A stretch of DNA of 64,000 nucleotides from Stenocarpella maydis. Its lineage: Eukaryota > Ascomycota > Sordariomycetes > Diaporthales > Diaporthaceae. The notes beneath the pieces were generated by a model, which was not told the DNA's origin, did no database searches, and was given only the letters and a program-made list of their open reading frames with translations. The translations under genes and the position numbers were made by a program. How positions within the stretch are numbered: the first letter of the stretch is position 1; each line of letters opens with the position of its first letter. The stretch lies in the NCBI GenBank assembly GCA_002270565.1, contig NQMI01000008.1, positions 438,807 to 502,806 on the forward strand, given 5' to 3'. Of the stretch, positions 33,092-43,874 are shown in pieces.

Positions 33092-34293
33092 GGCAGAGGA
33101 GCTGCTGGCTGACCCTAACTGGATCAAGCTGATGAAGCTGTGTGGTGTTGAAGGAATTGGGAAAGAGAGACGTTACAATATTGTCTTTAGTTTGGTGAGG
33201 AATTCAGGAGTTCAAATTGACTTACAAATGCCGCGCTAACTCTACACTCAGTCCTACCTAGATTAGCATCAAACCTATGGATTCTGCTTCCTCCTACCAT
33301 ATCGCTAACGTTTGGGCCCTTCTAAGACCAGCTGGTAGAAGCGGGTGCCGCCATCCAACTCATATTGTAAATCTGTCTGTGATGAGCTCTAGGAAAATAG
33401 ACCAAGGCTGGAGAAATATTGTGGCAGTACCGTTGAAGGTCCAGCATTTGTTGTTATAAATAGCTAGCCACTCTGAGGTCATTCTTCCCCCTCATCAAAC
33501 AGCTTTGTGCAGTTCTGAAGTCCTCTTAAAACATTATGTCCACCCACAGCTACCAGATTGCTCCTGTAAACCTGGTAGGCACAATCTCTCACCAGATTGG
33601 AGCAGTGCCTTAACTGGGACCAAAAGAATGCAATAATACTCGTCGGAGATCTCTCGTAGTCGTTCCCTATAAGAGGCAGAAGTAAAGACTCGTTCTCCAG
33701 ATAACCTGTGTGTTGAACATTGTCTGGTGAGGTAATGAGATTGTGACTCCATGAACAGGCCCAAAGTCGCATTATGAGTAAAAGATGCTCTGGCTACCGT
33801 TGTCCTTGTGGTGCCTTATGTTTTGTTATTTTAGTCGCAAAATTGCTACGCGGCTGGATACAGAGACAATGCAGCCCAGGCTGTCCTCGATATGTTGATT
33901 GAAGTTAGGCAGATGCTACCTTCTATACAGGGGTGAGAGGATTACTAGAGCCCCATTGAATGCAACCGGTGACTGGGGAGTGAGTCTACACACAAGCACA
34001 CTCATCTTGCCAAGAACTTGGCAGCTGGCTTCTTGAGGGGCGTCATGGTCTGCCATCGTTTGTCCAGCAGCGGCAGCAGCAGAGATGAGACGAAGATCGG
34101 GTACAGTGCTTACCCTGAGGTCCTGCTCTCTGGTCCGTTTGAGAATCAAGTCCAAACAGAAGCTAAAACAATCTCCAGGGCCAACAATTCAGGGAGGTTG
34201 TATTGTGTGGTCTGCACATGGTTGAGACACAAATGGCTGAAGGGATACTGCGCAGGGGCAAGGCTGGTGGGAACTGGGACGTCGTCAACCACA
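33092..34293. other. Intergenic, no supported gene
   Basis: Only short frames. Those at 33277-33459 (plus) and 33479-33772 (minus) have no motifs, splice sites or compositional support. Confidence 0.45.
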
Positions 34294-34468
34294 TCGCGAT
34301 GCCGTCGCTCTGCGAGTGACAGGCCAATCAGCTCACTTGATGGACCCGCTTTGATAGAGACATTGGCTTCGCGATGCGCTTCGCGATGGCTGTTAGCTCG
34401 TGTCCGCGATGCCCCAGCTGCAGTGAATGGATTGCGATGAAAGCCCTAGTGCAAATGCTTTCGCGATG
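34294..34468. promoter_or_regulatory. Cluster of six CGCGATG-type motifs upstream of the 2EXR gene
   Basis: TCGCGATG occurs exactly at 34294, 34369, 34381 and 34461. One-base variants are CCGCGATG at 34404 and TTGCGATG at 34432. All six point the same way, within 175 bases, 219-393 bases before the ATG at 34687. The density suggests a transcription-factor binding array or a decayed short tandem repeat. No factor is assigned. Confidence 0.55.
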
Positions 34469-34686
34469 TCCACGTCGCACCAAGCCAGAACAGATTCCAA
34501 CCAGATATAAAACCCCAAACCTTTCCTTCCAAAATCAACAATCTTCTCCTTCTCTCTTCCACTTCAGAAAATCTGTATTTCTCAGCCCATAAGCACTGCC
34601 AACAATCAAACACATCTGCCTTGTGTTTCCCCCTCTTCCTTCCTCCCCTCTGAAGAAAACACCAAAAGGTTTACCCTGCAGGCATC

Positions 34687-35344
34687 ATGGCAGCAGAGTT
34701 CAGGCGTTTCCCCAACCTCCCCCAAGAGCTTCAGGATATGGTATGGGCTTTTGCCCTACCAACCGCGAGCGTCAACGTCATCAAGCCACATGTGGGCTAC
34801 AATACAACCTTCCGGCATCGGCGTTGGGTACTCGACCACCAGCTCACTCTTCGACACGGTGTTGCAGAGATTTCGCCAATGTCTGCAGCACGCGTGTACG
34901 CAACGTTGAGCATGACCTCAAAGGGGGGCAAAGGGTAAGTCGATGATCCTTCCAGCCTTGTTTGCTGTCCATCCCCTATGCCCGCCTGTCCACCCACACT
35001 GGCATTTTTCTCAACGGTCAATGGGAACCACCCATGGGCCCTGAACAGCGTCTCGACCACCCTCGAGTCTGGAAACTCATGATTGCTGATGTCTTCTCAC
35101 AGAAGCAGCCGACCGCATGGTGCGCCACCGTGGACTGACGCGCATCCCTCTCATCATCGGCATGGTGTCCGCCACCAGGAGCCAAAGCCTCGGCTGGACC
35201 ACCGTCGTGTTCTCAAGAGACGGGGCGCGCATCATCGTGGACAAGGCGAACGACCTTTTCGCGCCTCCAGCTTCAGGAGCCCCTGGTTTCCCCACAGCCT
35301 CTTCACGGGCGGGGACGCCTGTGCTAATTAGGACTTGTTGGTAA
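34687..35344 (+). CDS. 2EXR-family protein, partial or uncertain gene model
   Basis: The ATG at 34687 (context ATCATGGCA) opens with FRRFPNLPQELQDMVWAFAL, the N-terminal signature of fungal 2EXR proteins, an F-box-like family of unknown function that is expanded in filamentous ascomycetes. Exon 1 ends at 34934 before a perfect donor GTAAGT. An acceptor TCTCACAG ends at 35102, preceded by TGCTGATG as a possible branch site. Joining these keeps a frame to 35331. A second frame from the ATG at 35117 (DRMVRHRGLTRIPLIIGMVS) to 35344 looks more like protein but is out of phase with that splice, so either a frameshift or another intron exists. The full family member would be longer, so this copy may be truncated. 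Confidence 0.55.
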
Positions 35345-35461
35345 GAACATGTCAATACAAACGCTCCGATTTCCATGGGCCCCCATTCTGACCGCACGCG
35401 CAGGCTGAGGCCTGGGGCTTCCAAGGACGGGTCACCTGCCTCGACACATGGGGGACATAGC

Positions 35462-35689
35462 CCAATTGAAGGGCGGCGGAGGAGGGGCGGGGGGATGTGT
35501 GCGCAATCACCCTCGATCGCACACATCCCACGGCCCCAGGGGTGGCACACGATGTGTGCTCACTTCGATAACAACAGCCCAAGCGATTCCAAGATCACCA
35601 ATTGGAGGGCGGCGGAAGAGGGGCGGGGGGATGTGTGCGCAACCACAATCAACCGCACACGTCCCACGGCCCCAGCAAAGGGCACACGA
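35462..35689. repeat. Direct repeat of about 90 bp, each copy with an internal hairpin
   Basis: Copy 1 (35462-35550) and copy 2 (35598-35689) share the order CCAATTG-A-GGGCGGCGGA, GGGGCGGGGGGATGTGTGCG and TCCCACGGCCCCAG. In copy 1, GATGTGTGCG pairs perfectly with CGCACACATC after a 14-base loop. In copy 2 the same arms have one mismatch. Confidence 0.8.
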
Positions 35690-35711
35690 GCGAACTGTTG
35701 GGCGGGGGAGG

Positions 35712-35856
35712 GGAGGATGGGCTCCTGACTTCCCCATCTCTTCAGGTTGGGCTCCTGAGCTCCCATCCCTTCAGGGTGGGCTCATGAGTTCCTCCCCCTT
35801 CAGGGTGGGCTCCTGAGTTCCTCCCCCTTCAGGGTGGGCTCCTGAGTTCCCATCCC
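35712..35856. repeat. 29-bp minisatellite, four clear units plus one degenerate
   Basis: Units begin with TTCAGG at 35741, 35770, 35799 and 35828, each exactly 29 bases and ending in a run of C. A weaker unit starts near 35712. The core GGGCTCCTGAG is shared. It lies between the 2EXR frame and the Pro/Gly-rich frame that follows. Confidence 0.9.
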
Positions 35857-35866
35857 TACAGCAACG

Positions 35867-36825
35867 GTGGAGTCACCAACACCCATGGTTTGGACCGATG
35901 GCGGGGCCAACACCCCCAAAGTCGCCACCACGCCGCCGTCGCAGCATTCTTTCCCGCCGGCGCCGCAGAATCATTCGCAGTATCCGCTGCAGAATCCATT
36001 TCCAAGCCAGACGGCGGGCGCGGGAGGCCCAGGAGCGTGGTATGGACCGCCGGTCACAAGACCAGGCGGTTTATATCAGCTCCGGTGGGAGCGGCGGGGG
36101 CAGCGGGTCTGGTCCCATCGCCACGGCCTCCGTCCCACAGGCACCAAGCACTGCTCTCCAACAGCAAACTGGTGCAGGACCCCTTTTGCAAGGCGGCTCC
36201 ACCCGCCGCGACGAAGCTACATGCCGCCCCAGCCCCGTCCACCCCACACGTGCCGTCCGTTCCCGCCAGCGCCGACAGCGCGCAGCCTCAGGCGGGCTCC
36301 TCCACCCCGACGGGCCCGCGCACGACCCCCCGGGGCACCATCGACGAAACCGGCCCCGGCGGCAAGGAGCACACGCGGCTGGGCCACTGGATGTGCACAC
36401 CAAGCACTGCTCCCCACCCCCCCCCCCACAGGACCGGACGGACACCCGGTTCAGTCGTATGTGCCCNGGGGGGGGGGGGGCGCCTGCGCACTGGACGGGG
36501 GAGGCTGGCGCACCGCCAGAGAACCCTGTGCTTCACAACTCGAGGGCCGTCCACCGGTGAGGCAAGAAGCAGTCGGTCGGGTCTGATGCTGCGATGGCCG
36601 CGGCCAGGGGCCCCACCCTCCCAAACGGAGACTCGGACTGCGGCCCCTGTGACCAGCCATGTGATGTCCACTGCAGGCATGGAACCTCGCTCTACCCCTC
36701 CTGAGCCGAAGTGCATGGTCGTCGACCCGTGCACTGGTGGCTCGCTGGGCCCGGGGTCCCATGCCTACAGCAACGGTCCCATCACTAGCCGTCGGTGGGT
36801 TGAGCCTCTGACGCTGGGTCTTTGA
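35867..36825 (+). CDS. Pro/Gly/Ser-rich disordered reading frame, probably broken
   Basis: Three plus frames stay open together through 35867-36586 because the DNA is GC-rich, so the true frame is unclear. The best protein text starts PTPMVWTDGGANTPKVATTP, passes QNHSQYPLQNPFPSQTAGAG, and in a second frame gives GGSGGGSGSGPIATASVPQ and TPTGPRTTPRGTIDETGPGG. The last part reads TSHVMSTAGMEPRSTPPEPK. An undetermined base at 36467 followed by G12 makes the frame unreliable there. It may be the disordered C-terminal part of the 2EXR gene upstream, or a separate low-complexity gene. No domain was recognised. Confidence 0.3.
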
Positions 36826-37980
36826 GCGTTTACGACTGTATGAAGGGGTGGATGAAGCATAGCAATCCATGAGTAGATTGCGTGAATTGTCTCTGGTGCC
36901 AACAACCAGAGATGTGTAACATACATGTACATACTACAAAGTGCACAACATCCGGACAGGAAAAACCTACATCAAAGGAGTGAACCATGGGGAAAGTTGA
37001 TACTCGTTAGCCTGGAAATGCTCTTTCTTTCTTTCTTTCTTTTTCAAAAAACGGTGGGAGGAGGGGGGGTATTGTGATCGGATTAAGAACGAAACCAGCT
37101 ATACATCATCTGGACCGATGGCTGAGCCAACATGGAACAGGATTTAGTTTTACATTCTCCTAGTAGATAGAATACATCTTGATCACACTTAATCTAACAG
37201 CTCCTAGCTTGTGCAAGGCTGCCTTGGTGCATGTCATGTTGAAATGTGCCCCACAAGGTTGGCACTGAAATGAAGGACTCTGCGCACCTGGGCAGTGATG
37301 ACGAGGCTGACCGAGTACTTGGCCCAGTCGCCTCCTCCCAATCATCCATTATCTGACTTGCATTAATGCCATCAACAGTCTACTTGATGTCTAACCACTC
37401 ATCTGCAACACAAGACATGAGACTGGACTGTTAGAGCCTGATGGCTGCTTGACCGGAGAGCGCAAGAGGGCGTTGTTGGCCAAAGGACTCCATGTTCCTT
37501 GTGAATGGATCTTTCTTAAGGGGACCACAGACAGGCGCTCATGTACATAAATAAAGGGTAAAAAATTGATTGATCTTGGCCAGCATGCCACACACGTCCG
37601 GATTGGTGCCTTTTGCTATTATTCTCGATTTGGTTTTTGTGCCAATTTTCAGAGGTCGAAGGTCCCATGTTGGCTGCCCTACTTTTCCAGTCAGCCAGAA
37701 ACAGCAGGTGCCAGCCGTGCCCCACAGCCGCGCCCCACAGCCGCGCCAGCCTCGTCGGCTCATGAGATCCCAGCCTCGTGGCCCATCCCTGCACTGCCAC
37801 ACTCAAAACCCTAAAGGGTCGGTGATTCTCTTGGAGATTTTTCTCGAACAACAGCCAATTGTGTACAAACGTTGAGCATGGGTGACCCTTGGCGGAAAAC
37901 CTGCCACAAATGCATGATTCCCCTCAGGACCCTCGGACTCCACAGGATCCCCTTGCTGCACTGCAAATAGCGAGGCGCGG
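36826..37980. other. Intergenic
   Basis: No supported gene. A CTTT microsatellite lies at 37021-37044. The block at 37720-37760 repeats CCCCACAGCCGCG twice. Confidence 0.55.
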
Positions 37981-39323
37981 CTAAGGGTCCAGGCTGTAGG
38001 ACAGGAACTTGAACTCGACGCATCCGCCGCAGAGGAGCGGCTGCTCCGGGAACGCCGGCGGGTCGTAGCCCATCGTCAGGTTTGTCCACCTTACGCGGGT
38101 CCTTGCGAAGGCGTGCGCCACGGTGCGCATGAACCCCACGGCGTGGCCGTCAACGTCCGAGGTGGAAACCTCGTACATGGTGATGCCGTCTCCGTCGAAG
38201 CTGACCGGCCCGCTGGCTCCGAAGCGCTCGATTGTAGAGATAACTTCGGGGGGGGGGGGTTCGGATGTCAGCAGTCTCTCCTGCTGGTAGGATACGACGG
38301 AAGGGATCTACACACCTGACGCCGGACGCGTACGGATGTGCAAGTCTGGGGCTGGTTCCACAACCAACCCGCCTCCCCCAAGGAACTCGTTGGAAGGGTC
38401 GTCCTGGGCGGCATCCTGGACGGCCTGCCTGACTGTGGACGCATGGCCGTAGCGGCAGATGACGTGGTGGTCCGTCCTCTGGGCCCTGGGCAGGCCCGGG
38501 ATGATGATGAAGACCTGCTCGAGGTCCCTGAGCAGGGCGAAGCGGGTGCCTATGCATCCGGTGCAGAACTCGAGCCGGTCGCCGGAGAAGGCTTCGGGTC
38601 TATTGAGGTAGTTGTTGCCGCAATCGTCTTGGCACTCGTAGCCGTGTGCCGCCAGATTAAAGTTTGGTAGAGCCATGCAGATTCGGTGGCATTTCTGAAG
38701 TATTGTCAGTCTGGGTTACTAGAGGCATACTGGGGCTCAAATCCCTTACCTTGAGGTGCTCGTGGTTCTGAAGGGCGCCACCGGAGAAGTTCTGCCCGAC
38801 AAAGAATGGGTCGGAACCGTTGCTTGACACACAGATGAGGTCGTTAACCAGGTCGACCTTGACATGTGGCGCCCCAGTCGTGTTCCTATTGATGGGGAAC
38901 ATGGCGGCATTCAGAGGAATAGACGTCAGAGCAGGTTTGAGGCTGTCAATAAGCGTGGACACTACGTCGAAGTCAATTTCTCGTGGCCCTGTCTTTAAGC
39001 CTCACATGGTGGAGAAACAACGAGTACGACAGGAATCAGGAGGACGGGCGCCCTCAGGGGACAGACTTACGTTTGGGGATTCTCGCGGTCCACCTCGCAA
39101 GCTTGCGAGCTCCCGACAGGCGGCCGACATCCTCCACGCCGAGCTCTCCAGGGGTGAGAACGAGTACGTTGGCGGCGCTCCACGCGCCGCCGTTGTAGGC
39201 CTTAAACACCTTCAGGAAGTGGACCTTCGGGGTGCCTACCATCGCCTCGAGGATCAGGAGCCGGACATCATAGGGCGCTCCTGATGTGGCCTCTGTTATG
39301 CCTTGGTTCTGCTCGGCATCCAT
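37981..39323 (-). CDS. 2EXR-like fungal protein, four exons
   Basis: Four minus-strand exons join in phase: 39323-39071, 38988-38750, 38694-38316 and 38243-37981 (377 residues). Splice sites are GTAAGT..CAG, GTAAGG..CAG and GTGTGT..AAG; the last intron has a GCTGAC branch motif before a C run. The N-terminus (PYDVRLLILEAMVGTPKVHF) resembles the degenerate F-box-like start of 2EXR proteins. Later segments are CVSSNGSDPFFVGQNFSGGA, a Cys-containing region (GYECQDDCGNN, EFCTGCIGTRFALL) and a C-terminal half with FPEQPLLCGGCVEFKFL. No signal peptide or membrane helix. Function unknown. It points toward the 2EXR frame 3 kb away, so the two may be diverged family members. The model is supported only by splice logic and continuous frames. 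Confidence 0.68.
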
Positions 39324-40349
39324 GGCGGCCGATGCTTCTTGTGCTACTGAAGCAGGTAAAGGGGAGAAGGAAGATGCGGTGAGCGTTTCCTTGTCGAGCT
39401 GAGAGGGGCTGCGGTTGTGGTGGAAGGGGGCAGCCAGGTTGGATCCTGGAGAAGGAACTTCCTGGGTGGGGGTCTTGGGAAGACACGCGCCGGGGCGAGG
39501 CGAGGGTCGAGGCTGCAGACGAGGCGGACAGTGCTGACATGGGCCTGTGACTCAGCCGCGTCACCCAGCCGCGTCACCTAGCCCGGTCACCCAAGGCAAG
39601 ATTCAGCAACGACAAATTGTTTGGTTACACCAGATTCCGCAAATATAGCCTAGAGATCCCCTGCCACATCTACCAGCACGCAAGCTTGAAAAGAGCAATC
39701 ATGATACTGCAGTGGCACGGCGGCATTCAGAAACATCAGGACAATACCAGCAAGATGCTGTTCATCTGTTAGCATTCTGTGCTCTTGGTGTTCAGACTCC
39801 TTTGGAAGTACTGCATGCTTCAGATCAGCGTCCCCACAGGCAAATGCGTTGTTTAACCCTTTTGCCAGCCATGGTATTTTGTCCAAACAATGCCCTATGT
39901 TCCCTCTTCAAACACCTGCCAATTACCTCGTTATCGACCTATCACAGCGGCTACTTCATCCTGGGGAGCCTATTCCAGCCTACCCTTGTGCGCCAGATCC
40001 TTATCGTCATACAAGTTGGTCTCGATCATGTTGTAGACACCCTCCTCGACCACACCATCTCTGACCAATTGCTTCAGTACTTTGAGTGTCCATCTCTGAC
40101 AGGCTCCGACTTGCTTCAGCTTCTTCCAGTTGGGATCATGAACCTCTGCTTGTGTAAGGTATGAGTGGCAGGATTGAGCAACATTTCGTGAGATCCACAG
40201 CAGATGGGCTATTTAGGCAGTCACCTCCCTGACTCAGTTGTGCCTTTCCTCCGGATATCATTGATGCTTTAGTTACATACCTAAGTACCTCAGTATGTAC
40301 CCACATCTTCATTGATATTCCTTATATGCGTTGCTGTCTCTCCGTCAAG
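39324..40349. other. Intergenic with a decayed minus-strand reading frame
   Basis: On the minus strand, about 40165-39960 reads VHDPNWKKLKQVGACQRWTL, then KQLVRDGVVEEGVYNMIETN, followed by stops that look transition-derived. 39886-39650 continues in another frame (MLTDEQHLAGIVLMFLNAAV). This looks like a RIP-damaged gene relic of unknown family. Nothing intact is present. Confidence 0.35.
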
Positions 40350-41216
40350 ATGGCAGAGACTTCAGGTAGTTACTGCACCTGCCATTTGCTTCTGGATCTT
40401 AAATCATGTCGCTAACCAGCTGCTCTAGATGCCGATGCGTCATTCCCTCGTGTGATCAGTAACGAATGGGGCCGTCATCTTCAAGCAAGGCTCGTCGGTT
40501 TGGTCAGATGAGGAAGCTGCCCTCAATTTTATCCACTCCACCCTGCCGCCGAACGCCGTTCCTGTGCCCCGCGTCGTCCACGGCAGTTACAGCCGCGGAG
40601 GGGATGGCGTCGTTACCAAGGGTTCGATCTGGATGGAATTCATGCCTGGCAAAAGTCCACGACAAGTGTGGCCTTCCCTAGACGAGGCAGCCAAGGAGAA
40701 AGCCTGTCGTGATACATAGGCTTTGGTCGAGAAGCTCAGGGAGACACCCCGTCCCGAGACGGATGGCGGCGCCTTCCACCTCGCTGCTGATGGAACATCC
40801 AAGATTCTCCAGACACCTCTGGCTGATGAGCATGACCCCCATCCACCAATGAAGAATGATAAAGACCTGCGCGCACGAATCTGGCAGCGCTACGTGGCCA
40901 TGGACGGCTTGTCGTATCCCGAAGGCGAGGCGGTCTATGACATGCTCCCGCGGTCTGATGTTTCGGTATTCACACACGGAGACATCCACCCTCGGAACAT
41001 CCTCGTGGAGCCAAACGCCGGGGGAGGGTCTGGAGTGCGTATCACGGCTCGCATTGATTTCGAATCGGCGGGGTGGTACCAGGATTACTGGGAGTACAGC
41101 GAAATGATGGCCTGCGGCAGGAAAGACGCAGAGTGGATGGAGATGATGGACTGCACGGAGCCAAAAGAGTGGGATATTCCGGGAATCAGGAAGGTGAGGC
41201 GGTGTGTATTCTAGAG
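40350..41216 (+). pseudogene. Aminoglycoside-phosphotransferase-like (APH family) pseudogene
   Basis: The ATG at 40350 (CAAGATGGC) starts a 16-base exon. An intron (40366-40428, donor GTAGTT, branch GCTAAC, acceptor CTCTAG) leads into RVISNEWG. One base-frame change near 40470 then gives the kinase N-lobe (AVIFKQGSSVWSDEEAALNF). A TAG at 40717-40719 interrupts the frame before ALVEKLRETPRPETDG. The catalytic loop SVFTHGDIHPRNILVE (Brenner-type HGDxHxxN, about 40961-41010) and the metal-binding RIDFESAGW (about 41054) are intact. The last codons (GIRKVRRCVF) may instead be an intron starting GTGAGG. Fungal members of this superfamily phosphorylate unknown small substrates. The stop and frame change make this copy probably non-functional unless both are errors. 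Confidence 0.7.
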
Positions 41217-41951
41217 ACTCGACAGTTCGACAGGACCCGTGCCTTTTTTTCAAATTATTGCCAGCTCACCATACGAGAAGCATGATCTTCCTTCGATACC
41301 ATACAATATAAGAAACATGAGTCCGGGCTTGCTAATTTATATTGATAATTTGCAGAATTTGCATCACGGGTATTTGCATACCTGAAAAACCGCCTCTACG
41401 CATAAAAACAACCTCATGTTGACTTGTACCACGATGCTAAGTATCTCAGGATCCGCTATATGGGTGGGGCTATACACGTATCCCGAGACCAAATAAGGGC
41501 GGGGGATAGCCAGCCATCAACATGCATGCCTTGACACTAAATGCCTTGAAGATGGATTGTTGTTATAATGGTCCAGTGAGCGGAAGGTATGAGATTGGGT
41601 ACGTACTTCAGTATACTTGACTACAAAATACGGTGGCACACAAAGTATCTACCGTTTGGAGATGCAACGAAGACGTATCAATACCGCCAAGCCTTGAGGT
41701 CCCTTGTCAACAAGTTACCTACGGTAATCTCACTATCGTACGTACGCTGTGGCGCTTATAGCTCCCCCCCCCACCACCACCATTCCCCGCGCTTACACAG
41801 GCCACAGGCGTCATCCGTCACGGTTCTGCATAAAGGACGGACCCGTAACATCTGAACCAAACAACACCACTGCCTTGTCCTGTCCTCATGACATGCTCAT
41901 CCATCATCTTTGGCCCCCTATTCTGCGACATTCACACACGACCCAACACCC

Positions 41952-41988
<37 letters not shown>

Positions 41989-42209
41989 TATCTCCTCTAG
42001 CCTTTGCCGGTCATTCATTAATTATCCAGGATACACACTGCGTGCTGTCCTGTCCCGAACTGTCCCCCCACCCCCCAAACTCAGCCGTCACCACCAAAGA
42101 ACCCGGGAAAACCACTCGTCTGCCCAACCTGAAGCTTCTCGGGCCCCTCGCCCGCCTCGCACGCCGCCTAACCCCCCGGCGCGACCGCAACCGAAGCGCC
42201 GCCGCGGCC
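41217..42209. other. Intergenic; promoter side of the GDSL gene
   Basis: AT-rich until about 41760, then C-rich. An AC dinucleotide microsatellite lies at 41952-41987, followed by CCCCCCACCCCCC near 42062-42075. An open frame extends upstream of the chosen GDSL start, but it runs through the microsatellite and is unlikely to be translated. Confidence 0.55.
41952..41987. repeat. AC dinucleotide microsatellite
   Basis: About 18 uninterrupted AC units, 220 bases before the GDSL hydrolase ATG. Confidence 0.95.
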
Positions 42210-43231
42210 ATGGCAACGACGGCGCCGACAACGGCATCAGGGCTCCCGAGCCCGTCGCCGTCCCCCGAGACGACGAGATCACCCAACCACCAGGCCCCCG
42301 ACGGCGCCTCATCATCGTCGCCGCCGCCCCCGCCCCCCCAGAAACCAAGGCGCTCCCTCCGCATCCTCTGCTTCGGCGACTCCCTGACGTCGGGCTACGC
42401 CCAGCTGGGGACCGTCTCGCACCCCTACTCGCGCCGCATGGCCGCGGTCCTCTCGCGCTCCTTCCCCTCCCTCGACATCGACGCCCACGCCGACGGCCTG
42501 CCCGGGGACCTGGTCTGCACCGCCGGGTCCCGCTTCCTGCGGCGCATCGAGCCCAGGTTCCTGACCCGCGGGGGCGGGACCCCCTACGACTGGACCATCG
42601 TCCTGGGCGGCACCAACGACCTCGCGTTCCAGTTCACCGCGGAGGACATATACGGGGCGCTGAAGGCCGTGTGGGACGTCGCGCTCAGCAGGGGGGGCAG
42701 GGTCCTGGCCTGCACGGTGCCCGAGGCGGGGGCCAGGGGCGAGGCCGGGGAGAGGATCAAGGCCAGGAGAGACGAGCTGAACAGGTTGATACTGGGGCAT
42801 CGCCAGGAGAACTTGTAGGTTGTCTGCTATCCCCCGCGGTGCTGTTGATGGCCCCCCCCCCCAATGATCAGGGCTCCTAAAACGGGATCCCCGACCGGCT
42901 GGCTGACATGACCACCCCGCACAGCTTCACCTTCGACCTCAACACCGCCATTCCCTTCTGGTCCCTCGCCCCCGAGGAGCGCAACAAGTACTGGGATGAC
43001 CACATCCACATGACCCCCGCGGGCTACGACCTCATGGGCGAGAAAATCGCCGCCCGCCTCGTCGACATCATCATGCCCCCCGGCCGGCTGCAGCCCCAGC
43101 AGGCCAGCGCCGGCGGCGCGAAGAGGAAGAGGATCTTCAGGGACGACGACAAGGTCTTTGAGGAGGAGGATGGCGACGAGCACAGGCTCGAGCACGGCTA
43201 CTACGTCGTCAGGAGGAAGGACCTGGAGTGA
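42210..43231 (+). CDS. SGNH/GDSL-type hydrolase (esterase/lipase-like), two exons
   Basis: Exon 1 is 42210-42814 and exon 2 is 42925-43231 (303 residues). The intron has donor GTAGGT, branch GCTGAC and acceptor CACAG, and joins TT|C in phase. SGNH blocks are in order: LCFGDSLTSGY (nucleophile Ser, about residue 56), a Gly in the DGLPGDL region, VLGGTNDLAF (Asn of block III, about 136) and DDHIHMTPAGYDLMGE (Asp-x-x-His of block V, about 227-230). The start was set at ATG 42210 (GCCATGG) because the upstream frame is microsatellite-coded. The N-terminal 45 residues are Ala/Thr/Ser/Pro-rich with no clear signal peptide, and the tail is basic (AKRKRIF) and acidic. The family hydrolyses esters of many kinds; the substrate is unknown. 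It converges on the CSN4 gene. Confidence 0.88.
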
Positions 43232-43874
43232 GTGACGGGTCCCCCGGCCGGGGGCTGGGTATGTGTCCCTGCCGGCTGCTCCTGGTTGAAGCTGTTTGTT
43301 TTCTTATAATATATCGGTGGGTTGGGGTTGGAATGGTTTGTTTGGGTATACACCTTGGTTCGACACTACTGCATGGCGTTGGGTAGAGGGTCACGCAGGC
43401 ACCGTCATGTCTGTAAGCTTTTTGGGGGGTAATTATTGTAACCTGTCTAGTTTTTGTTGTGATTTTCGTGTCTTCGTGATACTGTGACTCTTCTGTGACA
43501 CTAGATACTTCCGGTTTGGCCAGTCACCCTCATGCATCATGGTCTTTGCCGCGGCTGACGACTCTCAGCCTGGTCTGGGTAGATGCGTACACCAAGTCCC
43601 TCTTGAGCGTTGTGTTTCTTTGGGTACCATCCGATATGTCCACTTCCTCTTCGTCGGGGTGATTTTCTGCGTCATGGTCTCCCTTGTCCACAGCTCCGGT
43701 CTAGTTGTCTCGGCGATGGTCCCTTCTCGAGCCCTCCCCCCCTTCCGGAGCGCTCTCCCTCAAGCTGCTCAAGTCCGATATACGGTAGCCACCCCTGAGG
43801 CACACCCCCATAGAGCACTCCATCCTGTTCCTGCCCCTGTCCGCACGGCTGGGTATCAGCCCCAGAGAAGTGGG
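43232..43874. other. Convergent 3' region between the GDSL and CSN4 genes
   Basis: Holds the 3' ends of two convergent genes. The long plus frame across the next gene is its antisense shadow. No gene motif is seen. Confidence 0.6.
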
